A stretch of 64,000 nucleotides of DNA from Cristatella mucedo (lineage: Eukaryota > Bryozoa > Phylactolaemata > Cristatellidae). The notes beneath the pieces are model-generated. The model was not told the origin of the DNA. It saw only the letters and a program-made list of their open reading frames with translations, and ran no database searches. The DNA is taken from contig WPIO01000022.1 in NCBI GenBank assembly GCA_009760855.2, positions 1,938,501 through 2,002,500 on the forward strand. The letters run 5' to 3'. The translations under genes were made by a program, and so were the position numbers. Shown here in pieces: positions 28,069-40,600 of this stretch (position 1 is the first letter of the stretch; every line of letters begins with the position of its first letter).

Positions 28069-31000
28069 CTGTAACAGATCGGCTGGCTGGGTCATCGTAA
28101 GGATAACGTAACCACATTTGCATGCTGACCCTGTGCATGTCACCCCTAACCATATTATTCATTTCGTTTGTTTTTCAAGCATGATTTTACTTACCATTCA
28201 ATTGCATTTCACTTTACAGTAAATGTAAAGCACCTAGAGAGAGATTGAGTTCTCTGAGGGTGCTTTATCAAGTGAATTATTATTATTATTATTATAACGT
28301 CATCGGAATTAAAAGTTATGCAAGCATGCTGGCAGGCAAACAAGCACAAGCTTTTGAGAACATTTAGGTGCAGTTTCGATGCTCAATGTAAAGCCAACTA
28401 AATACCTATTACTCGCGTCTTATATCCCACCTCACCGAGTGCGAGAATGAACAGTAAAACAGTGACGACAGCTGAAACTGGCATGGTGGCAATGCAGCAA
28501 GCAGCGCTCAAGCACGGCTCGAAGGCTTACCGATTGCCCATCGACAACCATACGCAACTTTGAGCTTGGCTGTCGAGTACTGGCAGCATTCGAGGTCGAC
28601 GACGGAGGTGCTGTAGCCATCGTGGCAGTGACAGCTGCTCCAACTGATTGCAACTGCAGGCCATCTCCAACGGTATATGCTTTCGAGTGTGAGTAACCCC
28701 ACTGATCGTCAGACACACGTTGTGTCACTGCTACAGTTGATGGTGCCTGTTTCTGCTCCGCGATCCGGTTGCCATTCAGAAGAGTGGTAGCTTGTTGCTG
28801 CTATAACAAAGACCGTAAGTGCATGCTCCGACTACACAGGGATAGACTCAACGTACAAAGAGTGAGGCCATAAAAAATAGTAACCCACTAACCACAGCAT
28901 TAAATAGATTCAAAATAAAAATCCCATAAAACCCAAGTGTGAACGTTTACCGCCAAACTAGCACACTTCACTCGCGCTAGCACAATAACAAACCACGTCC
29001 ACTTTCCTTCAGTGCGTCGATATATAATCATTACAGAGGAGGCAGGTATACCACGATATCCTACACCGAATCTGTCAGCCAGCTTTATAGCTTCAAATAG
29101 TGAGCCTTAAGTGGCACTAAAGTACACCTCCAACTTAATGACAACAACTTGGCAGTGGCAGTAAACACATGCAGGTTTAGCAGAGGAAGGGGTTGCCATT
29201 TATCAAGCGATTGACGTCGACCCCTACATACCAAGATGTAACAACCCGATAAACTAGCAGTGACTTCGTGGAGGAAGCACTGAAATTACATTGAGTGCAC
29301 AGTGATTACAGCCAGAACCCATAGCCACAAGGGAATCCACCAGATCTTACCACAGTCAAAGGGGCACTTTGTGGCTGGAGAACGGATCCACTGACAGCCT
29401 GATTGCATGCAGACGTCGAGGGTAGTGTGGCAACTGGAGCGACAGTCACGGCCGACGTAATTGAACCTATTTCCTCGCTGTCATCACCATCACCTTCATT
29501 GGTGCCATCCAATGCTTCAAGCTTGTCGTGGTTGCAAACAGGCATATGTTGTGTCCAATGGAGCGTCTGACACGGATAGTCGCAGTAGCTTGTATTCCAG
29601 CAGCAGTATAAGCTGGCTTCCCGATGACAGTTGGCACACTAAAGTGAACGTAAAAGCATACAACATTGGTCGTCATATAAAACTATCAAAACTCGTGCTG
29701 GCACTGTCAATATAACCACACTTGCAAAAGCATTTCACTAGGGCTAGTCACACGACACACAGTTCTGCTCTTCAAATTCCTGGAGACTTGACATGCTAGT
29801 AAATAGGTGACCTTGATAACAACTACTAACCAGTTTTCTTTTCCACCACCTCGACAGGTCGATTCCAGATTCTTACTCGACCTAACCAATCAACCACCTG
29901 ATAATCCACTGTCTTCTGCTCTACTCTTTCAGTTTGGAGTCAGTATTGCTGCGATTGTATAACTGCCTTCTCAGGAATAGACTTTACTGGAGTATCTCTG
30001 CTTGTTCTAATGTATCTTTCTTCAGCTAGTGATCACCAAGTTCTTCTCGAACGAAAGCCTGAGCCTTACTTGTACAGCACTGCAATCGCTCAGGTCTTTA
30101 TATCAAAAGGGAAACTTTAGAGCATACATGTCAATGGTAAAAAGTTACTAAAGGAGCTTCTGTATGGGGTGTCTTAAAGATTTGTGCTTGGTCCATATCT
30201 TCGGCAATTCAATTCTCTCCCTCTGGGAATGCAATCGCCACGAACAAGCTAGGCTTTCATTGTTAAGCAGATCACCCAAACCTCTACTCATGCTTTGATA
30301 TGTCCCTGCTTTCCAGCATGTCAAACTCTTACATATCCCTAGCAACACGTCTTGCTGAAATTTGCACTGGTATGGCAGCCAAAGTTGCCACTTGAATGAT
30401 AAAACCAACGTACTAGTAGTCATGGGCAAACTAAATGTAGCTCGGAAGCTTATATCTCGACATTGGCTTAGCTAGTATTTCTCGCGTAGCGTCTGAGTGC
30501 CCGACAGCCTTTCGTCTCATTACGACATCATGGCACTGCACTTTAACTAGGTATAGGTCATATTTCAGTGGGATAATTAAGTGCCTTAATGTTAAGGGGG
30601 AAAAATCATTTCAGTAGCCTCTAAAGTACTGCTCAGGAACTTGTTGCTTCACATCTTTTCACAATGTATACTCTCCTTCAAACAGCACAAAACAAAAAAA
30701 ATATTATAATCATACTGCATCACGTTCCTCGATTCACCACGATGCTTGCTAATAATAATACATTTGTATAGCACCTTCAGACAATGTTATCTCTTTCTAG
30801 GCACTAGAGATATGCTCAACGGAAGCATGATCAAACGGTCAATGATAACATGCAGTGTTAATGAGCATAGCACGGTTAGAGGAAATATTTACAGTGTGTC
30901 AACACATAAATACGGTTAGTGGCCACATGCTTCGTCAGCACATAAGCACAAAGGACAAATCACAAGGACCCAACAAATGCTTTGAGAAACAGGTTCCTTT

Positions 31001-34000
31001 TAAGCTTCCCTTTAAATGCCTTTAGGTCGGAGGACGTCAGTCGGCAGTGAGTTCTAGACTTTTGGAGCATACAAACTGAAGGCATGGTCGCCAAAAGATT
31101 TGAGGTCGGTTGAGGCACAGCTTAACGATTTGATTCAGAAAAGCAGGTGGTACGATGCCTAGCCTAGTGGGGCGAAGAAATAGCTCTGAGAGGTAGGCTA
31201 GAGAATGAAGGAGCCTACAAGAGTGCATCAGAACCTTAAAGTCGATAAGCTGCTTAATTGGGATCCAGAGCAAGTCAGCAAGAAGTGGTGTGCTGTGAGT
31301 TTCGCACCAACTGTGAGCACCGGATTGCACAGGCAGGTACACCAGCAAACAGTAAGTTACAGAAATCGAGGTTGGATGTCACAAATTCATATATGTAATA
31401 TCGATGTACTTACATGTAGTATCGATGAATCACACTCCCCCTGTCTAAGCAAGTCCAAATTTTTGCAATGTTACATACTTGACTTCAACTTCACTGTGGT
31501 GCTAATGTGGTCGTCTAGTCTATGGTCACTTTGGATCAGGACACCTAAATTTTGCGAATATGCTATAGGAGAGCCAATTTTGAGTGTTCAGCTTTCCAAT
31601 TTCCGAGTCACATTTGGTTTGCCCATACCTACTAAGTTAGCATAGTCCTAGCATAGTCAAGCAGACTACCATAATAAACCACACCAGATTTCACAGGCTT
31701 TAGTCACGTACAGGCATAGATACCATCGAGGAAAATTCACACAAGTCTGCCTGCCTGCCACGACAGATGCGGATGAACACGGTGACTGGCAAGGATCGAT
31801 GCATGCTACTAACCCACTGCTTGGACTTGGTCTCCTTCACAGTCCAGCTGAGCTGCTCATCGGCCTGCTTCTTGGCCTTGGCCAACGCCCTCCGTTTTTC
31901 CAACTCGCTCATCCTTTTAATCTCGCTGATCATCAGCTCTACAAAATCATAAGCACGATCGTTTGATGATGAGAAACAGCCAAGAAGCAACACGGCACAG
32001 TAACAACATGAAGATGGGCACAATATTGCTACACGTCTGATCCCGAAGCAGAAAGGCCAAGCAGCTTTGGCACAGACTTTGGACTGTCTATGGAAGGCAA
32101 TCGCCATACGAACTGGCCCTTTCCAACAGACACTGCTTATGGTCGACCTATTATATATTCAGACTCTCTTAACATGCCAGATTCACCAGCACGATGCCAG
32201 GCAAAGGCGGAAATGATGAATAACAGCTTTTTTTTTTAGACAGGCTGTGACTATAGAGAGGCAACTGCACATTCTTCATTATCGAAAAAGGCCGGTGGTA
32301 ATTTGGTTAAGCCTTGTCAATTGTAGGACCCTAGTCGAACCAGAAAAATTGTGCATGAGCTGTTCTGTTTTTGGTCATCTAGTGGCATACACAATTCCAC
32401 TCCACTAAGTGAATTCTACTGAGGAAGGCTACGTCCTAGGTGAAACAATCAAAATGGGACATCGAGTTAGAATATACCTCAGGTGGGTATGGATTCCACC
32501 ACCATTACTAAAGAAGCAACAATGAAACCAGACGGCCACAACATAATCACCTACAATCGGTCACTCAATGTAAATTCAAGGTTCAGATTCTTAAAAAAAA
32601 AACATTTGACTCCTATGGAGCCTGCCACCTTCTAGAAAGCCTGCTATCTAGTTAAAGGGGGAAGGGATATTCTGCTTCCAACAGCCCTCTAGCCATTTCT
32701 TTGCAAATCATTAAATGCAAGAAATATAATTGATGCTTAGCTGCTTACATTAGGGAATTTACCTGGTCAAGATGCATGCAAAGGTCATGCCTTACAGATT
32801 GCACGGTGCAAGCATGCTACCACAGCAGTACTAACGACCCCGACACTGCTTATACAACGACCTTGACACCTAATTCCGATTGACTTGCCTCGGCCATGTT
32901 TGAATTCAGCAACCTCGTTTATGTGCCACAAACGAAGCTGCGCTAATTCTTCTTCGGCAGTGCGAACGCTCGGCACACCGGATGCAGCACCAGCTGGTCC
33001 CCAATGAGCCGGCGGCCTGCTGTATGGCGCTCTTGACTGAGGCGTAGATGCCGAAACTCTGGATGAAACCAGCTGTGTCTTCGAGACTAGGGAACGCACG
33101 GCAGGCATGCTTCTTGTGCTATAGCCAACGTGCACCACTGGCAGTGTAGTCATGCCCGAGTCCTAGAAAAAGGCACGTGCCATGCCATCTTTATCAAGGC
33201 AGAGCTGGGTTAAGGCCAAAAGTGGTCACAAATCCAGACAGGCTATGGCATTCGAGGTAGGGCAAGAATCATGTGGCGGATAACAACAAGCAACGACAAT
33301 CAAAGCTTACACTTTTATTAGCCACAGATGTGGTGCTTGAGGAAGGGGTGGCTGCCCATTGGAAGGATAACTTGTAGTTGTTGTCTGTTACTCCAGCCGA
33401 CCTATCTGAAGCCGGAGCAGTTTCAGCAGACACCACTGAAGAAACAGCCGTGGCAGACTCAGATCTCGATGATGCACTAGAAGAATGCGAATCACACACT
33501 TTTCAACGGTTTACATACTGCCCAAACCTTAGCAAAGGGAGCAATAACTGTCAGACATTGGCAGCCGTCCATGTCAAGACAGGACAAGTAGTGAATACAA
33601 AACAGTGAGGATGAAAGGAAAAAGGGCAGAAAAAGAGATGGATAGATAAGAGAGAGAGAGAGAAAGGGACTCACTTTTCTCTTTGCAGATTAGCATCGGC
33701 CCTGATCAATGAATCCTTGCTACGAATAGCACGGAGATCACGGGCGGCAGTCACTTGGCCAGTGATGCGTTCAGTAGTGGCTTTGGCAATGCTTGAGCTA
33801 TGGCCAGCAGGCACGAGACTATTGGTAGTCATATCGACTTTGCCACGTGGTGGCACAACTATGCGGTCACCAATACTACACGCCTGACATAAATTTCCGT
33901 TGCTGGTGCCTGAACCACGATCAGAATATGATGGCTTGAAGCAGGAACTGCAGATAATTGTTCCGCTAGAGGAACGGTCCGATTTGCCATCTCCTGCAAT

Positions 34001-37000
34001 GACAGAAACGAAGAAAATACTGCCCGGGCAATCAGACAGGACTGACAGGTCACCAGATTTTGTACTGCCTGCAAACTAGACTGAAACATTGTTGCAAAAG
34101 CCGCACTAAAAAAACTTGAATAACTAAAGTTGAGCGTTTAGGACGATGCATCTCGTTTGAAACTCCACGGCGCTACAAAGACTGTGTGTGCACAATAAAG
34201 GTTTTGTATAGCCCATTCAAAGCCTAGGCGGCTGGTGGTACGCACTCGGTAGCCAACAGACTTCATCTCACACAACATAGAAGAAGTGAGAAGCATAGCT
34301 GTGTCAGGAGAGGCAGTTGAGGTAGTGAGCGGCATGGAAGTAGCAGCTCAGGACTGCTGGGCAGGATTGCCATAGTCGGCAGCAGGAGAGCAATTGTCGG
34401 CAACTCTTAAGGGGCAATGATATTTTATATTGGGACTCAGCTTACGTTAAGGCAAAAAATCTACCAGCCTTCAAAATGGCAGAGGCATTGCATTGCCTAC
34501 TACTACTAGTGGCACGATGCAACGATGGGCACTAATTTAGAAGAAAAGATATTTTTGGGAATGCATCACAACCGTCATGTACCACACCTCGGCCAGGCAA
34601 TCCACACAGAGCAGCTGCATCTAGGGTCACCGCTAAAGAAAATCTCCAGCTTAGCAGTCCAGTCAAGGCATGGTTGAATAGTTATTTATGAGATTAACTA
34701 GGTGAGGCAGATCTGACTGGCCGGCCATTCAAGCAGCAGAGAAACGAGTCACTGGACACCACTTCCCGACGATGTAACAGCTGCAGTGCAGTTCGTACCA
34801 CTGAAGGACACTGCTTGGCCGACAGGCGAAGAGTGGCCATCAAGCTCACATTCCCTTCTATCCATGTTCAATTTGTTGCCAGAGGAACGACTGCCGTCGT
34901 CGTCACTCTCACTGATGTCGTCGTCGGGCTGGTCAGACGGCTACAAGTTGAAAGTGGCAGCTCAAGACAGATTGTTAGGCACGGTAACCAGCAGGCAGCA
35001 GGCAAGTGGGCGAGGGCACCCGTGCTGATTATTTTCCAGCCGAAGTCGAGCTCAGGTAGGTGCAAAGCGCTCTACACAGTCAAACGATGCTGGTCTTCTT
35101 CAATGATCCCAGACCTTTGATTGCAGATCGATAAGCAGCAGAAAGTCTTGTCTGGACAGCAGAAGAGCCAATCGGTACACGATGCATGCACGACCACCAC
35201 ACACATCTTAGAACTGTCGTCAAAAAATAGGAGCTCGTCCAATACGACCATCTAACTTTGGTGGGGGACCACAAAGGTGCCTCTGCCCAGCCCAGGTGAG
35301 CATGCAGGCAAATTGGAGGCTTTCGTCCATCTAAAGTCGGATCTGGCACATAATGCATTAAAGTAGAGCTGACAGGGCATGCCACCTGCAGGGTCAGGGT
35401 TCATTCTTCCCTTAACGACCTTCAATCTTCCCTTGACTGGCATCTGGCAATCCACACTGCTTATCCTGGATCATGCTAAGGGGGGGGGGGGTCACTCACC
35501 AATTCAGAGAGCAATACGCCTGACTTGTCTCATTCTTTGCAAGCTCCACATTTTTTTTTTAGTTCACACAGCTAACCTTTTCCCACACGCCAGAATTTCA
35601 TTGTGGCTCAAACAGCGTACAGACTTAAAGCCTCACTGTAACCTGGAAAAAGTGCTCCACCGATTTGACAGCTGAGCACAGCACTAAACCGGCTACTGCG
35701 ACAAAGGTTGCGACTCCACACAATAGATTTTTAAGTCCAGACAGCCTGGCCTACCAAATGGCCCGGACAGCCACATTTTCCAACAAGACCACGGTTATAT
35801 GCACAATTACTGACAAAACTACCATGGACAGGGCAGCCAGCAAAACACAGCTGAGAGAAGTTTAAACGACCCGGAAACGGCGCTAGGGAGGTCATTTGCA
35901 CGTCTTCGGCAGAGAAAGGTAAGAACAGCAAGACCGTGCCTGCTGCCTGAACCACGGCCGGCCAGCTTCCAGCAACCTGAGCACAATCGTCACGAAGCAC
36001 AGCACTTGGGCAGCTCCCAAGCTTACCTGGGCGTCGGAGAGTCCGAGCTGGGCCTTGCACGTTTCGATCGTCTGCGCCAGGTTCTCAAAGAAGGCATCGC
36101 TCGCCGGCAGTGAGCCACCACGAGTGTGCATCGAGTTTGCATTGTGCGACTGCATCGCGGAGGCCACCTGCTCGATGTCACCGATGCTTTCTCCGTTGAC
36201 ATGGTGGTTTGCGTCCAAGGTCGGCGGAAGTGCCCTGGCATCGGTTTCGATCGCCGTGTGCTGCTGCTCGCCCTCGGTAGTGTTGCCTGCCACATGCAGC
36301 TCTTCGGTAGCAACACTGTCGGCCCGGCCACACTGCTCTGCTCTCGGGTTGGCCACGCCTTCAGCTGTGACGTCGCCCAATGGGGCGACATCGGTGGCAT
36401 CGCCGACAGGCTTGTCGGTCAACGCTGCTGGCAAGCTGCTGCTACTCGGAGCATAGGCAGGCAAGTCTGACAGAATGGGGGCAAGCTCTATGCCACCGGA
36501 GCGCTCAGCACTGAACAGAACCAGCTTAGGCATTTCGGGACTGCGCGACAATCTCTCGCCACCGCCGATGCCCAGCCCGCCTGGCGGCGAGGATTCGGGC
36601 TTGCCGGCCGTTGCAGGGCAAGGCGAGGCCGGCACGATGTCGGCCGCCTGGCAGTGTTTGTCATCAACTGTATCGACCGTGCTTGCAGCTGCTCCACCAG
36701 TCTTGGTAGCTCTGCTAAAAGCCCCACAGGCAGCCTCTTCCGGCTGCGTGAGGGCCAGTGCTGGAGTGCCGGGCATAGCCTGCTGGATCGAACTGATAGC
36801 CGCAGGGCTGTCGTTGGGGGATCCAGCATCGGTCGGCTGAGAGGTCAGAGAAGCATGCGACACGGATGACAAGCTGCTGGAACTGCCGCTGTTGTCCGAG
36901 CTGGCGTCGGCATCGCCTCCGTCAGCCCCGCTTGCGTCGACATCATCTTCACCACCATCAGGTCTACACGCATCTCCACCGCCAGCCCCGCTCGTGTCGG

Positions 37001-37613
37001 GATCGCTGGCTCCGGCACCGCTTGTGTCGGGATCGCTGGCTCCGGCACCACTTGGGTCGGGATCGCTGGCTCCGGCACCACTTGTGTCGGCATCACCAGC
37101 GCCACCGTGAGGGTGCCTGATGAAGAGGTGGTGCTTCGATGCCAGCCTTGGCGTGCGGCTGGAGCGTGTAGGTGATACGGCAGTGAGTGCACCCGACGAT
37201 CGCTGAGTACGCGGAGGTGACGCTGTTGCTGCAGCCGCCGACGCTCTGCCCGGAACCGCAGCAGACGTTCGAGCACTAGCCGTTATTGACGGCTGCTGAG
37301 TCAGCCTGATCCGCTTGAAAGTGTCGCTCTTTCGAAGATGAGATCGCTTGCGGCTGTTGGACTGCTGAGAGCGCTGCAGCCCGGTAGATGCAGCCGAAAG
37401 AGTACCTGCACCTTCGGCAGATTCCCCAGCTTCAGTCGTAAGCCGGTATGGGGTCTTGAAAGGCGCGTAGTCGTACTGTCCAAGAGTCACTCTGGTGGCA
37501 GATCGAGAAAACGAGATGCCACACTACAGTGACTAGCCTGTTTTTAGGGAAGGGGGAGCGACACATGTAAGCCAAGTGTAACGGCACAACAAGCTGAGGA
37601 AAACGGCAAGACA

Positions 37614-37658
<45 letters not shown>

Positions 37659-40600
37659 GACAGAGAGAGACAGAGGGAGAGGAACCTGAGACTGTAGGCG
37701 CCTGAATAAGTTTTCTTAGGTCGCAATGAAAATGAATAATATTTAAGGTAGAACTCGACAAGGTAAAGCATAGCTAGAGCTGCAAAATTCATTTGGCATG
37801 CAGTGAACAGAGCTACAACGTAAACACACACCAGCACATGAGCTAGAGCCTAGACCTACCCGGGCTACCAGCCAAGATGAGGATATCAATCAGCTGCACA
37901 AATGAAAACGCCGAACCACAGCAAATATGCCGTTTGGTGAAAGGTAAATCGCCGACATCGGCTAAAGCTGTGATTCGCTCGTTAGCTTGCCCAATCGAAA
38001 GCTAGGTAGCCGTGCTGCCGGTTCAACGACCATCAAAAAGTCAGGATACAGTAATATGTGTACTCGGGCAAACGAGGAAAATCGAGGCTCGCAAATCGAA
38101 GTGACCGTGATGCAAGCATTCTACAATTAAGTCGTAAGTGAGGGGAACAGATGACCCAACCAGCCATCGGCCGCGAGTCTTTTGTGCGCTTCTACATGTT
38201 GATATTAGCCCGATAATTGCATGCTTGCCCAAGCAGGACACCTTGCTTTTCATTAACTACTGGTTATTATCGTGAGTTTTAAAGCGTTTAAACATAGATC
38301 AAGTCAGCACCCACAAACAAAATTCGGCTTCTTGGCTAGGTTGGCAGGCAAGTCAGCATTGTCAACTGTCGTGACGTTCGGCACTGGTGGTTCCCACCGG
38401 TTCTTACCGAAGCTTCTGTACGTGCAAGTCCAGTTCGCGCATGGCTTCATCGAAGCCGCCTCTTCGGCCTTTTGCAGGCGCGGGGCACTCAAGCGAGAGG
38501 GAGTACACTTGGCTTACAGGCACCCAGGCTCTGCAAAACAGGTCGACATACCATGCCTAGCTCAGCAGCTCACAGCGTCGTCGATGGCAACGCACTGCAC
38601 TGAGCAGCTGTAGGCTGACTCCGTGGCACTGCACTTGCATATGCGAGCACAGACACAGCGGAGCACTCACGAGCTGCTCACCTGTCATGGGCACCAAAAA
38701 ACCGCACGTCCACTTCGTCGTCTAGCTCACGTAGAGCTTTGGCTGGCCAAAACGGATAGCCCTTCAGCTTTGCCCATACGAGTCGATGCGGGTTTTTCTA
38801 CATGGAGAGAACGAAGGGGAGGTGCGAGCCGGACGCCAAAGCACAAAGGCCAAAGCGTCTAAATGCGATTCAGTGCTATTGGCTCCAACCTAAGTGTCGT
38901 CATTAACAAAGTGTGAGCAGACAGACAAATTAGAGAGAATCGCTCGATTGATTAGTGGGCAGGGCAGGATGCAGAGGACGCACCTCAGGCAAGAAAGGGA
39001 AGCCAAAATTCAAGCAAAAACTGGTTGAGGCCAGGTGGGGCTACGCAAGAAATTCTGTTGGCCGCAAATTTATGGATGGCAAAGCATATGTCTAAGGATA
39101 AAATGATTGCACATTGTTAATTTTGAAATCGCGATACCCAGCAGGTGTCTACACTGCCCTTACATTTCCCCCAGGTTGAACTTGCTAGAATGGAATGCAT
39201 GCCATCTATGCCTCCATTGGTGGCACACTAGGTAAGGAGGTTGCTCTTCACGACCTAGTCTCATAAGGTCTTGGTTTCTAATCCTGCAATGGCAGATCTT
39301 TTTTCCACTGCAAGAGGTAGTGATAGCCTTTAAAAGGTTCTTCTGCTGCTATACAAAAAAGATGCTATTAAATCAGGTAGTATTTTTGTTATCGATAGTG
39401 AGTAGCAGCTACAGTCGACGAGTCGTTCCTACGAACAGGTTCTGACCCCTGGAATGCTGTTGGCACTTAGCCCATGCAGCATAGATGGACAGCCAGGGTT
39501 CCTTTTTACACTCCGCATGTATGTATAAGCCACTTCCACTTAGAACTTTCGATGGCACTGCAAATGTGACACAAGCGGATGTCCAGACTCCCTCTGCATC
39601 TTGCCTCCTCTCTATAGCTTTATGCATCAATTCACAGCTCAGCTGCATCCGATCTCTAACCAACTGTTCTGAAACAAAGCACCACCATCAAACTGTACGA
39701 ATTTTTTTTTAAAGCAAGATTGAGTGCATCCAGGTCAGAGGTACATCGTCGGCCACTGGGGCTAAGTAGAATAGGAGCTAGTCTGACCAGAAGTGTGACT
39801 AGGGGGTGAGAGGGCGATCTGATGAAAGCCTCCAGAGCAGTTCGACCAAAACCAAAATGTAATGTAATATATTTCCGTCTGTAACTCCACAAAGTCATAA
39901 AAACCATGTGGGTGTTATGCAGGAGAGTTTATGTATAGCGCACTCACAGCCTAAGCAGCTTTCGGTAGCCAAGTCTTCGTCTCACGCAACAAAGAGAAAG
40001 TGGGAACCATAGCAGAGTCAGGAAAGCAGTTGCGGTAGTGAGTAGCATAGAAGTAGCAGCTCAGAACCTCTGAAAAGGATGAGCCATAGTCGGCAGTAGT
40101 AGAGTGGTTGTCGTTGCATAAGAATTGTGGAAGCGAGTTCTACAGTCTAAGACCTGCAGAGCTAAAGCTTCTGTCGCCAACTGTCTTTAAGCAGAAAATG
40201 AAGTCGTCTAGCCAGCTGATCATCAATTTTACTTTACTGGGGATCATTATTTTCAGTTGAACCTGAATCACTCGTATCTGGGCCAATTTGAGCCACTAAA
40301 GTCTCCTCAAGATCACCAGTTATAGAGGCATGTCGAAACCATTTCACCGTAGGTTTAGCACGGCAGCATCAGCTGACACTAGCCGGGATCGCTTTCCCCC
40401 TAGCTTCGCGACAAGTCAGTCAACCAATCATGCATTCGAGTTACATCACGAGTCGATTTCATAAAAAGAATGCAGATTATTCAAATGCCAGGCAAGCAAA
40501 AACAAAACAAGGATGCACCGTAAGAGGAACAGCTGGTTGGTGAGAACAGACTTGGATTTGCAATACTAGGCTGCATAAAGTAGCTCCGTGTGCATAGACA

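Noticed and set aside
33477-33540. Alternative, more upstream acceptors for ZMYND8 exon 14 (tttgggcag or gttgaaaag)
   Set aside because: Both lead straight to in-frame stops given the phase left by exon 13. The acceptor at 33477-33478 keeps the frame.
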